Source: JBFLYZ01 sp040756415 (lineage in GTDB: Bacteria; Bacteroidota; Bacteroidia; JADZBD01). From it: a stretch of 58,004 nucleotides of DNA. The position numbers and the translations under genes are program-made. Location of the stretch: assembly GCA_040756415.1 (NCBI GenBank), contig JBFLYZ010000019.1, positions 1 to 58,004 of the forward strand. The letters are read 5' to 3'. Numbering within the stretch: position 1 is the first letter of the stretch; the number at the start of each line of letters is the position of its first letter. The notes below the pieces were generated by a model. It was not told where the DNA came from. It worked only from the letters and a program-made list of their open reading frames with translations, and made no database searches. This document shows positions 1 through 7,945 of this stretch, one piece after another.

Positions 1-17
1 ATTTGAATCATTAAAGA

Positions 18-422
18 ATGAAGAAAGATATTGTTCCGCCCCTGGTAGAAGATGTGGCGGTTGCAGTGGTTAAGGAACTGAACGAAAAAGAGGAAGAGCA
101 ATGGAACGTGTACCTGCTCAACCTGAAAGAAGAGACCATAGAAGGCGTGCTGGTGACCTCCACCGGCTACGGTGAGCTCAATGGCGAGCACCGGAAAACC
201 TCCACCCTCCGGCATTTTCTCGACACCCTTCCTCCCAAGAGCTTTTCGAAGATCGAGCCCATCATGGAGAACGTGTTCGGGCTCAACAACCAGTTCTGGG
301 TGAGCTTTTACCTGAACAAGGTCATGTACGACAAAAAGTATGTTTTCCTGGCCGAGAGCATTACCGAGGACAACATGATCACGATCCCGCTGATCATGAA
401 AAAGGGCGTAATGATCAGGTAG
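18..422 (+). CDS. Conserved-looking hypothetical protein, 134 aa
   Basis: I do not recognise a named family. The product is a soluble protein of 134 residues with no signal peptide and no membrane segment. The N-terminal third is acidic (an EKEEEQW stretch near residue 25), and the rest alternates charged and hydrophobic residues as in a small mixed alpha/beta fold. It starts at ATG 18 and ends 40 bp before the exonuclease gene on the same strand, so the two are probably co-transcribed. Codon usage and base composition match the next genes, which supports a real gene. The function is unknown. Confidence 0.75.
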   Translation: MKKDIVPPLVEDVAVAVVKELNEKEEEQWNVYLLNLKEETIEGVLVTSTGYGELNGEHRKTSTLRHFLDTLPPKSFSKIEPIMENVFGLNNQFWVSFYLNKVMYDKKYVFLAESITEDNMITIPLIMKKGVMIR

Positions 423-462
423 GCGCCTCTTTTCAATTCCTGAATATTTGTAATTTAGCTTT

Positions 463-1215
463 ATGTTAGAAACGATACCGCTGGATTGCATCCTTTTCCT
501 GGATATCGAAACCGTTCCGCAATACCCTGCCTATGAGCAGTTGCCCGATAACTTCCGTATGCTCTGGGACCTGAAATCCCACGCGCTGATCAGGAATCCC
601 GAGCTGGAGAATCCCAGGAACATTTACCGTAGGGCGGGCATCTACGCGGAGTTCGGCAAGGTGATCTGCATCTCGGTGGGCTTTATCCGGGCCAGCCAGC
701 CGCAGGAAGGCCGGGCCGGTGGCGCGCAGGGGCGCGAGTTCCGGGTCAAATCCTTCTATGGCGATGACGAGGCCAAACTGCTCAGCGAGTTCGCTGACCT
801 GCTCAACAGCCGCTACAACAAACCCGAGCACCTGCTTTGCGCGCATAACGGCAAGGAGTTCGACTTTCCTTTCCTCTCGCGCAGGATGCTCATCAACGGC
901 ATTAAGCTGCCCCGCGCCCTGAACGCGCACGGCAAGAAGCCCTGGGAGGTCCAGCACCTCGATACGATGGACCTCTGGAAATTCGGGGATTATAAGAGCT
1001 ACACATCGCTCAACCTGCTGGCCACATCGCTGAACATCCCCACTCCCAAAGACGATATTGACGGCAGCAAGGTGTACGATGTGTACTGGGAGGAAAAGAA
1101 CCTCGACCGCATTGTGACCTATTGCCAGAAAGATGTGCTCACCGTGGCCCAGATCATCCTGCGCATGCGGGGCGAGCCCATTATCGAACCCGGCCAGGTA
1201 GTTGTCAGCAACTGA
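463..1215 (+). CDS. 3'-5' exonuclease, PolB-exonuclease-like (DEDDy)
   Basis: A 250-aa cytoplasmic protein resembling the stand-alone 3'-5' exonuclease family related to the proofreading domain of family B DNA polymerases (DNA_pol_B_exo2). The catalytic acidic motifs are visible: Exo I as FLDIET with Asp14 and Glu16, Exo II as AHNGKEFDFPFL around residues 127-138, and Exo III as YCQKD near residue 221, where the Y-x3-D spacing marks the DEDDy subclass. No polymerase domain follows, and the length is normal for the family. Such enzymes are expected to remove nucleotides from 3' ends with two metal ions; the in vivo substrate is unknown. The lipoprotein gene begins 2 bp after its stop codon. 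Confidence 0.88.
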   Translation: MLETIPLDCILFLDIETVPQYPAYEQLPDNFRMLWDLKSHALIRNPELENPRNIYRRAGIYAEFGKVICISVGFIRASQPQEGRAGGAQGREFRVKSFYGDDEAKLLSEFADLLNSRYNKPEHLLCAHNGKEFDFPFLSRRMLINGIKLPRALNAHGKKPWEVQHLDTMDLWKFGDYKSYTSLNLLATSLNIPTPKDDIDGSKVYDVYWEEKNLDRIVTYCQKDVLTVAQIILRMRGEPIIEPGQVVVSN

Positions 1216-1217
1216 GT

Positions 1218-1754
1218 ATGAAAAAGATCCTTTCTTTGCTGATCCTGCTCCCGTTCGCCCTTGTTTCATGCGATTCAAAAAAGAACCTGAGCGAATACGG
1301 GGACCTGTTCGCCCGGCTAATGAAGAACGAGAAGGGCATTTTCCGCGGCCTTATACTCGGGCTTAAGCCCAGCCAGGTTAAAGAGGCCGAAGGCGTGCGC
1401 CCCCAGCAGGAGGAAGAGAGCTACCTCTTTTATAATTTCAACCTCGATACGGCCGAATCCTATACGCTGGAATACAATTTCGATGAGCGCGGGCTCTCCG
1501 AAATGCGGCTTGACGCCTACTTTATTCAGGAGGCCGATGCGCGCGCGCTATACGAAAGCTTCAAAGCCTATTATACCGACCGTTTTGGCGAGGTGAACGA
1601 CTTTTACGGCTTTACCGCCTGGGATATCGTGCAGGATAACCGCAGGATACGCATCGAGCTGGCCGATGAAAGCGCGGAATACAGGCAGGGTAAGTTCTCG
1701 CTGCTGATCTATTTCTCCATCGAGGCGCCCATCTTTAAGAAGGAAAACCCCTGA
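1218..1754 (+). CDS. Putative lipoprotein, 178 aa
   Basis: The start was placed at ATG 1218, because it gives a typical lipoprotein signal (MKKILSLLILLPFALVSC, lipobox LVSC, lipidated Cys18) and lies 2 bp after the exonuclease stop; a longer in-frame version starting upstream would overlap the exonuclease and bury the signal peptide. The mature part of about 160 residues has no family I recognise; it is rich in Tyr, Glu and Phe and looks like a small alpha/beta domain. It is probably anchored in the inner leaflet of the outer membrane or in the inner membrane, facing the periplasm. Function unknown. Confidence 0.8.
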   Translation: MKKILSLLILLPFALVSCDSKKNLSEYGDLFARLMKNEKGIFRGLILGLKPSQVKEAEGVRPQQEEESYLFYNFNLDTAESYTLEYNFDERGLSEMRLDAYFIQEADARALYESFKAYYTDRFGEVNDFYGFTAWDIVQDNRRIRIELADESAEYRQGKFSLLIYFSIEAPIFKKENP

Positions 1755-1855
1755 AAACCGCCCCGCCCTGCCGGCAGCTTGATCTTCCCGCAGCGCATAC
1801 CCGCGGAGAGAAAGGCCCCGCTGGTCGAAATCTATGCGCCCGCCACCCCGCTTGT

Positions 1856-1885
1856 TTGCCAGATCAAATTATAATCGTATTTTTA
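1856..1885 (+). promoter_or_regulatory. Putative Bacteroidota promoter of the ABC ATPase gene
   Basis: TTG at 1856-1858, a 19-bp spacer, then TATTTTTA at 1878-1885. This matches the Bacteroidota housekeeping consensus TTG-N17-23-TAnnTTTG with one mismatch in the last base. It sits 31 bp before ATG 1917, in the 162-bp gap that separates the first three genes from the ABC ATPase gene. Confidence 0.5.
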
Positions 1886-1916
1886 GTACCTTTTTAAAAG
1901 AGGACCGGGACTTTTT

Positions 1917-3731
1917 ATGAGCAAGGATATTCTATTAGAGATCAGGAATCTGGTCACTGAATTTCGCACCGAGGATGAGATCGTAAAGGCTGTGAACGAC
2001 ATCAGTTTCAGCCTGCACCGCGGAGAAACCATAGGCATTGTAGGCGAGTCCGGCTCGGGGAAGTCCGTTACCGCCCTTTCCGCCATGCGGCTGATCCCTA
2101 ACCCGCCCGGCCGTATCTCCGGGGGCGAGATCATCTATCACTCCAAAACAAAAGGCCCTGTAGACCTCACCAAGCTTTCCGAGAAGGAGATGCGCTCGTT
2201 CCGCGGCAACGAGATAGCCATGATCTTCCAGGAGCCCATGACCTCGCTCAACCCGGTGTATACCTGTGGCGACCAGGTGATGGAAGCCATCATGCTTCAC
2301 CAGAAGCTGAGCAAGCAGGAGGCCAGGGAGCGCACCATCGAACTGTTTAACAAGGTGAAGCTTCCCCGTCCCAATGATATTTTCGATACCTACCCGCACC
2401 AGATCTCGGGCGGGCAAAAGCAGCGGGTGATGATCGCCATGGCCATGAGCTGCAACCCGTCCATACTCATTGCCGATGAGCCCACCACCGCGCTGGATGT
2501 GACCGTTCAGCATACCATACTCGACCTCATGCAGGACCTGCAAGAGCAGTACGAAATGGGCATCATGTTCATTACGCACGACCTGGGCGTGATCGCTGAG
2601 CTGGCCGACAAGGTGGTGGTGATGTACAAAGGCAAGGTCGTGGAGCAGGGAAGCGTGTGGGAGATCTTTTCCAATCCACAGCATCCCTATACCAAAGGCC
2701 TGCTGGCCTGCCGCCCCCCACTGAACAAGCGCCTGCACTGGCTGCCCACCGTATCCGATTTCATGAAAACCGATGACGCGGGCGTAATGAGCGAGAGCGC
2801 GCATTCGGTGGAAGAGGTGACCAGCAAGCTTATCGTCACGGCCGAAGAAAGGCAGGAGCAGCACAAAGAGCTGTACGCCAAAGAGCCCGTGCTGAAAATA
2901 AAGAACCTGAAGACCTACTTCCCTATCCGCAAGGGCCTCTTCGGCAAGGCCTCCAATTACGTGAAGGCCGTGGATGACGTGACCTTTGACGTGTACCCGG
3001 GAGAAACGCTGGGACTGGTAGGCGAATCGGGATGCGGCAAGACCACCCTGGGCAGGACCATCCTGCGGCTGGTCGAACCCACCTCGGGCGAAATCAATTT
3101 CCAGAACAAAGACATCACTCACATCCCCCAAAAGGATTTCCGCGACCTGCGCAAGAACATGCAGATCATCTTCCAGGACCCCTATTCATCGCTCAATCCC
3201 CGCATCACCATCGGGGAGGCCATTATGGAGCCCATGAAAGTGCATGGCATTGGCGAGAACGACAAGCAGCGCAAAGAGCGCGCCATGCAGTTGCTGCACC
3301 GCGTGAACATGAACGAAACCCATTTCCAGCGCTACCCGCACGAGTTCTCTGGCGGACAGCGCCAGCGCATCTGCATAGCCCGGGCCCTATCCGTGAACCC
3401 GAAGTTCCTCATCTGCGATGAGTCGGTTTCGGCCCTCGATGTATCCATACAGGCGCAGGTGCTCAACCTGCTCAACGAGCTGAAGAAAGAATTCCAGTTC
3501 ACCTATATCTTCATCTCCCACGACCTTTCGGTGGTCAAGTTCATGAGCGACCGCATGGTGGTGATGAACCAGGGCAAGATCGAGGAAATGGGCGATGCCG
3601 ATCATATTTACAACGATCCGCAGACCGAGTATACCAAGAAGCTGATCAGCGCTATTCCCAAGGGCGAGCTGGAGGATATTAAAGCTTCCATGGCCAGAAA
3701 GCAGATGCGGCACGGGGCTACGCTGGTGTAA
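1917..3731 (+). CDS. Peptide-type ABC transporter ATPase, two fused domains
   Basis: A 604-aa protein carrying two complete ABC ATPase domains in tandem, like GsiA or YejF, equivalent to DppD and DppF fused. Domain 1 has Walker A GESGSGKS (residues 43-50), signature SGGQKQR (about 164) and Walker B ILIADEP (about 183-189). Domain 2 has Walker A GESGCGKT (about 369-376), signature SGGQRQR (about 478) and Walker B FLICDES (about 498). After each domain comes the oligopeptide-type C-terminal segment (NPQHPYTKGLL in the first, NDPQTEYTKKLI in the second). It would energise import of di- or oligopeptides at the inner membrane. No permease or binding-protein gene is adjacent, so its partners must lie elsewhere. 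It has its own likely promoter at 1856-1885. Confidence 0.93.
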   Translation: MSKDILLEIRNLVTEFRTEDEIVKAVNDISFSLHRGETIGIVGESGSGKSVTALSAMRLIPNPPGRISGGEIIYHSKTKGPVDLTKLSEKEMRSFRGNEIAMIFQEPMTSLNPVYTCGDQVMEAIMLHQKLSKQEARERTIELFNKVKLPRPNDIFDTYPHQISGGQKQRVMIAMAMSCNPSILIADEPTTALDVTVQHTILDLMQDLQEQYEMGIMFITHDLGVIAELADKVVVMYKGKVVEQGSVWEIFSNPQHPYTKGLLACRPPLNKRLHWLPTVSDFMKTDDAGVMSESAHSVEEVTSKLIVTAEERQEQHKELYAKEPVLKIKNLKTYFPIRKGLFGKASNYVKAVDDVTFDVYPGETLGLVGESGCGKTTLGRTILRLVEPTSGEINFQNKDITHIPQKDFRDLRKNMQIIFQDPYSSLNPRITIGEAIMEPMKVHGIGENDKQRKERAMQLLHRVNMNETHFQRYPHEFSGGQRQRICIARALSVNPKFLICDESVSALDVSIQAQVLNLLNELKKEFQFTYIFISHDLSVVKFMSDRMVVMNQGKIEEMGDADHIYNDPQTEYTKKLISAIPKGELEDIKASMARKQMRHGATLV

Positions 3732-3772
3732 TTCAATTTTCTTATTCCTGCCTGATTTCTGTACTTGCTTGG

Positions 3773-5248
3773 TTATTCGATAACCAGCCTGCCGCTTCCT
3801 ATTATACGGGAAGAGATCACTATCTGGTACAGATAGATTCCTGAGGAAAGGTCCTCGCGGCTGATCGTGGTTCTTGGCGAATGGATATAAATTCTTCTAA
3901 TCTCCTTCCCTATACTGTTATACAAAATCAGTTCGGCTTCTCCCTCCGGGAAATAGAAGGGATTAATATCCAGGGTGGCATAATCCGAAAACGGAATGGG
4001 AAACATGCGGCATTGATTTTCATTATATACATCTTCAATGTTGACGAATTGACACCCGGAGCCGGCATAGGCAGGATAATTTATCGCGATGTTTGTGGTT
4101 ACATTATTGGAAAATGCCAGAATGTCCGGGATGGTGTCCAGGGGAGAAACTGAATTATTTATATCGGAAACGATATAACTGCTGTCCGTAAGGCACTGAT
4201 TATAAAAAACCGAATCAAACCGCGCAAAATAAGCATCTGTACCTGTAAGGCCCGAAACAAGAATAGAACCCTCAGAGCCGATAGCCAGGGCCTTAAACTG
4301 TGCGGAGAGCGGCTGTTGCCCGTCATAATAGATCCTTGTTCTCAACACACTAAACCCGGTGTCTAATTCCATCAAGAATGGACAGTTTTTTGCCGGAATC
4401 CTACCACACACTATAATTTTGCCTAAATACACGACCATATCGGTCTGCAGCAGGCTATCATTGGCCACTATTTTCCTGCTTAGAATCGTATTTCCGCTGG
4501 TATCCTGCTTAATCAAATTAAATCCATTGGCATCACTATACCCTATGTAAAGGCTATTGCCATATAATTTCAACCTAAGGTGAGAATAGCTTCCTGCTAA
4601 CGTATATGACCACGTCACCGAACCCGGTAAGTTGTATTTGAGCACTGCCAATCCATTTTGGGTTTTCATGATCACGTATTTGTTGTTGGCGCTGTCGCTT
4701 ACTATATCTTCTGCAGCTAAATACGCCTGGTCATACAAATACTGCCTCCCATGAACAAGGTTGCCATTATTGTCGATTTCCATAACCATACTTCCAAGAT
4801 TCCAGCCTCCGATCAGAAAATTTCCATTATTCCCCGGTACAATACCACCAGCAGCACCGGGATAATTATTGTACAGTTTACAGAAGATAAGATTTCCCCA
4901 GGCATCAAGTTTTACCACAGCGGGCACGGGAGCCAAAGGGCCCGGGGTCTGAACCATCACCGCCCCGGTAATTAAGAAGCCACTATCAGAGGTTTGAATG
5001 ATCGAGCCGGAATAATTCAGATCGTACGTTCTTACAATCAAGGGAGTTCCATAATAATCAATACGCGAAAAGAAAAAGTTAGTTCCTGAATTTCCGGCTA
5101 TAACATAATCTCCGTTATAGCACTGTAAAACTTTATTTGCTGATACTGATCCTGAAGTAAGATTGATTGTACTGCTGAAAAAGACCTGCTGTGCGTCCGA
5201 CAAGAAAGCCGTCAGGAAAAAACCTATAACACCCAGGAATCGATACAT
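3773..5248 (-). CDS. Secreted beta-propeller-like protein with type A T9SS sorting domain
   Basis: A 491-aa protein with a signal peptide (MYRFLGVIGFFLTAFLSDAQ) and a C-terminal domain of about 80 residues typical of T9SS type A cargo: FPIPFSDYATLDI, then a NSIGKEIRR segment, and an ending with GIYLYQIV and a basic terminus. The middle part has recurring GNNGNFLIGG and GSEGSILVSG strands, as in secreted beta-propeller or delta-60-repeat-like proteins. It is therefore expected to be exported by Sec, passed through the T9SS and anchored at or released from the surface. The gene is visibly more AT-rich than its neighbours, with more AAT, ATA and TTA codons, which hints at a different origin or relaxed expression. 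Ligand and role are unknown. Confidence 0.85.
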   Translation of the reverse strand: MYRFLGVIGFFLTAFLSDAQQVFFSSTINLTSGSVSANKVLQCYNGDYVIAGNSGTNFFFSRIDYYGTPLIVRTYDLNYSGSIIQTSDSGFLITGAVMVQTPGPLAPVPAVVKLDAWGNLIFCKLYNNYPGAAGGIVPGNNGNFLIGGWNLGSMVMEIDNNGNLVHGRQYLYDQAYLAAEDIVSDSANNKYVIMKTQNGLAVLKYNLPGSVTWSYTLAGSYSHLRLKLYGNSLYIGYSDANGFNLIKQDTSGNTILSRKIVANDSLLQTDMVVYLGKIIVCGRIPAKNCPFLMELDTGFSVLRTRIYYDGQQPLSAQFKALAIGSEGSILVSGLTGTDAYFARFDSVFYNQCLTDSSYIVSDINNSVSPLDTIPDILAFSNNVTTNIAINYPAYAGSGCQFVNIEDVYNENQCRMFPIPFSDYATLDINPFYFPEGEAELILYNSIGKEIRRIYIHSPRTTISREDLSSGIYLYQIVISSRIIGSGRLVIE

Positions 5249-5325
5249 CTTTTTGAGAATTATTAAATATACGTATTCATCTGATTTTTTGTTAAAATAG
5301 CCTAACGACAGATAAAACGATACTT

Positions 5326-6276
5326 CTACTCCTTTATTTTGTTTTCCAGTATTTTCCTCGCTTCAGGCTCCTCTTTCGACAGGTTGGTCATAACGTCCAC
5401 GAATTTTTTAGGGTCATTGTATTTGACATACAGCTTCTTCAGCAAAAAATAATTGGAGGCGTAGTAGCGGTAGCGTACAAAATAGGCGTTATTGACCGGG
5501 TAAGAAAAGCGGTCCTGCTGGAATTGCGATGATTTCTTCAGCAGCTTCTGGATGTCATCGTAGCAGAAGGTATACAGGCCGGTAGGCACATTCCCCTTCG
5601 TCATGCAGATCATCGAATCGTATTTATTGATGGTTGCGTACAGGTTCTCGTGCAGGGAAACCAGGTTCTTCGCCTCTTTTCTGGAATATTGCGAAAACCG
5701 CTTTTCCAGCATCTGGGTAATGTAATTGCCCAGTATGTCGCAGGCCGCCTCTTCCATTTCATAAGGCAGCTTTCGGCCCGTGGCGCTGGCGTGCTGGTGA
5801 AAGGCCTCGTGGAAAACGATAAACGAAATGGTTTCGTAAGGATAAGACAGCAGCGCTTTGTTCAGCCTGGCCGCGCTGGTGCCTGCCGTTTTGTACACCA
5901 TTACCTGGTAGTTCAGGCTGTCGTAGTGCTGTTTTTTCTTTTTGGCTTTTTCCTCATCGGTTCCCAGGTACTCGTACGGGGATTTGAGCACGTTACAGAT
6001 CGAATCGGGCGAAGAGCAGTAGATATAATAATAGTAGTCATCCTTCTCCTGCCAGCTCTTGTAAAAATTACTGTCGATCTTAAAGCCCAGCTCATCGCGC
6101 GCGATCTGGCCCAACTGGTGAATGAACTGGACCTTGAACTTGATCCCGGCTGAATCCTGCCCGTACCGGTAAGAGCACTGGCCCGTACCGGAAGGTGTAA
6201 TGCCGGCAAAGACGAGCAGCAATAGTCCCGCAAACACAAGTACCCGGAATGAGTGGTGAATGGCTGGCAGCTTCAT
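5326..6276 (-). CDS. Secreted HExxH metallopeptidase-like protein (putative aminopeptidase)
   Basis: The start was set at ATG 6276, which gives 316 residues and an N-terminal hydrophobic signal (HSFRVLVFAGLLLLVFAG); a longer frame to 6345 would run almost into the divergent gene at 6348. The zinc-site motif HEAFH lies at residues 156-160 and is followed about 16 residues later by EMEEAACD, a plausible third-ligand glutamate region. The pattern FIVFHEAFHQH plus EExxxD resembles the predicted-aminopeptidase family (Aminopep, DUF2265). A Tyr-rich loop (DDYYYYIY) precedes it. It probably acts in the periplasm or outside the cell. The family assignment is inference from the motif arrangement; the substrate is unknown. 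Confidence 0.7.
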   Translation of the reverse strand: MKLPAIHHSFRVLVFAGLLLLVFAGITPSGTGQCSYRYGQDSAGIKFKVQFIHQLGQIARDELGFKIDSNFYKSWQEKDDYYYYIYCSSPDSICNVLKSPYEYLGTDEEKAKKKKQHYDSLNYQVMVYKTAGTSAARLNKALLSYPYETISFIVFHEAFHQHASATGRKLPYEMEEAACDILGNYITQMLEKRFSQYSRKEAKNLVSLHENLYATINKYDSMICMTKGNVPTGLYTFCYDDIQKLLKKSSQFQQDRFSYPVNNAYFVRYRYYASNYFLLKKLYVKYNDPKKFVDVMTNLSKEEPEARKILENKIKE

Positions 6277-6347
6277 CAACACAAATATACGGCAAATGCC
6301 CGCGGCTTGCCGGCTGCTGTGATGAATAATTTCTACTTTTATCACGC

Positions 6348-7802
6348 ATGAAGCGGGAAGAAAAGTTTTTTTACATCCTCCTTGGTCTCATTACGCTGGG
6401 AATAGCCTATATCATCCTGGCCGCTGAAGCCACTTTCGACAAAGGTGACGGCATACAGCATTACCTCATCTCGCGGTATTCCTGGAAGTATCCCGAATTG
6501 CTGCTGCATCACTGGGGCAAACCGGTCTTTACGCTGATCAGCTCGCCTTTTGCGCAGTTTGGCCTGAAAGGCATCGCCTTGTTCAACCTGTTGTGCGCCA
6601 CCCTGAGCGCGTGGTGCGCGTACCGGTTGGCCAAACGCCTGGGAATCGCAAACGCCTGGGCCGTGCCCTTCTTCCTTTTCTTTGCTGTTATCTATTTCCC
6701 GCTGATCAACAGCGGGCTTACGGAACCTTTTTTTGGGCTTATGCTCATTGCTTCGGTCATGCTTTTTACTGAACAACGATATACTGCAGCAACCCTTCTG
6801 GCCTCTTTCATGCCCTTGGCCCGAACCGAGGGCGTGCTTTTTCTCCCGCTATTTTTTATCCTGCTTCTTTACAGAAAGCGATATATACCCGTGCTGTTGC
6901 TCGGCACTGGCCTTCTGCTGTATTCCGTTATCGGCTATTTTGTATTCAAGGATATTTTCTGGCTGATCACGCAAAACCCGTACAGCGGCAATCCCGGATC
7001 TATTTACGGCTACGGGGAGGTGCTTCATTTTGTAAAGCAATACAACAACATATGGGGACTACTGCTCACGCTGCTGCTGGTAACGGGGATGGGCGTGTTT
7101 ACGGCTGAGCTCATTAAACGCAGGGCCGAAATCCGCCCAGCGGCCCTGTTTGGCCGTACGGCCCCACCAACTTACCTGGCCGAAGAACTGGTGCTCATCT
7201 ATGGGGCCTTTGTGATCTATTTCATTGCGCACACCATTTTCTGTATCATGGGTTCGCTGGGCCTGGTTCGCATGATGGGAGCCATTATTCCCGTTACGGC
7301 CCTTATCTGTCTGCGGGGGTTCATCTGGGTGAAAGCGCAGTTCGCATGGAGCCCCTTGCTTAAGTACGCTGTATCGCTGCTGATACTGGTCCTGGTGATC
7401 CGCACTCCGTTCAAACAATACTATTACCCCTATCACCTGGAGGGAGAAGAGCCGGTAGCGCTAAACACGGGAGACTGGCTAAAAAAATCTGAATATAAGG
7501 ACAGGCATCTTTATTACCTGCATCCCTATCTTACCCTGGCGATGGATATCGATCCCTTCGATACTGTGAAAAGCACCGCGCTATGGGGATTAAACAGAGA
7601 GCATCCCGAGAACGGTCTTAAGGAAGGCAGCCTCGTTATCTGGGATGCACATTACGGCCCTAACGAGGCCCAGATCAAACTGGAAAAACTGATAGACAAC
7701 CCTAATTTCCGCCTGCTAAAGACCTTCGAACCTGTTGTGCCCTTTACCGTGCTGGGGGGCTATGACTTCAAGATTCATGTATTCGAATGCGTAGCCAAAT
7801 GA
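6348..7802 (+). CDS. GT-C fold membrane glycosyltransferase-like protein
   Basis: A 484-aa integral membrane protein with roughly ten hydrophobic helices, starting with YILLGLITLGIAYIILA. The first periplasmic loop carries an acidic FDKGDG motif, the position where GT-C enzymes keep catalytic Asp residues, and GLTEPFF and ARTEGVLFLP recall GT39/GT22-like mannosyltransferases. The last 110 residues form a soluble extracytoplasmic domain. By family knowledge it would transfer a sugar from a polyprenyl-phosphate donor to a glycan, lipid or protein on the periplasmic side. It is transcribed divergently from the HExxH gene and points towards the glycan cluster at 7946-14974, with which it may share a pathway. 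The acceptor is not deducible. Confidence 0.72.
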   Translation: MKREEKFFYILLGLITLGIAYIILAAEATFDKGDGIQHYLISRYSWKYPELLLHHWGKPVFTLISSPFAQFGLKGIALFNLLCATLSAWCAYRLAKRLGIANAWAVPFFLFFAVIYFPLINSGLTEPFFGLMLIASVMLFTEQRYTAATLLASFMPLARTEGVLFLPLFFILLLYRKRYIPVLLLGTGLLLYSVIGYFVFKDIFWLITQNPYSGNPGSIYGYGEVLHFVKQYNNIWGLLLTLLLVTGMGVFTAELIKRRAEIRPAALFGRTAPPTYLAEELVLIYGAFVIYFIAHTIFCIMGSLGLVRMMGAIIPVTALICLRGFIWVKAQFAWSPLLKYAVSLLILVLVIRTPFKQYYYPYHLEGEEPVALNTGDWLKKSEYKDRHLYYLHPYLTLAMDIDPFDTVKSTALWGLNREHPENGLKEGSLVIWDAHYGPNEAQIKLEKLIDNPNFRLLKTFEPVVPFTVLGGYDFKIHVFECVAK

Positions 7803-7945
7803 CAAACATTTCTTATCATAAACACACTAAATTACCATAACCCGAGCCATAACCATGAATCTCCCTCACCTCACTCAATAACCCCGGCACGCGAGCTGCG
7901 CATATTAATAAATGCTTCCGCGGGAAGATCAGTAATTCCAGCCGT

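Noticed and set aside
1935..3131. Antisense frame of 398 codons in the ABC ATPase gene
   Set aside because: The sense strand encodes complete ABC motifs; the antisense product has a His- and Leu-rich composition typical of shadow frames.
6282..6289. TATATTTG on the minus strand just before the HExxH gene start
   Set aside because: It matches the -7 element, but it lies only 6 bp before the chosen ATG and lacks an upstream TTG at the right spacing, so it would make a leaderless transcript; not strong enough to annotate.
7915..7927. CTTCC-GCG-GGAAG hairpin between two convergent genes
   Set aside because: A 5-bp stem without a T-run is too weak to call a terminator.
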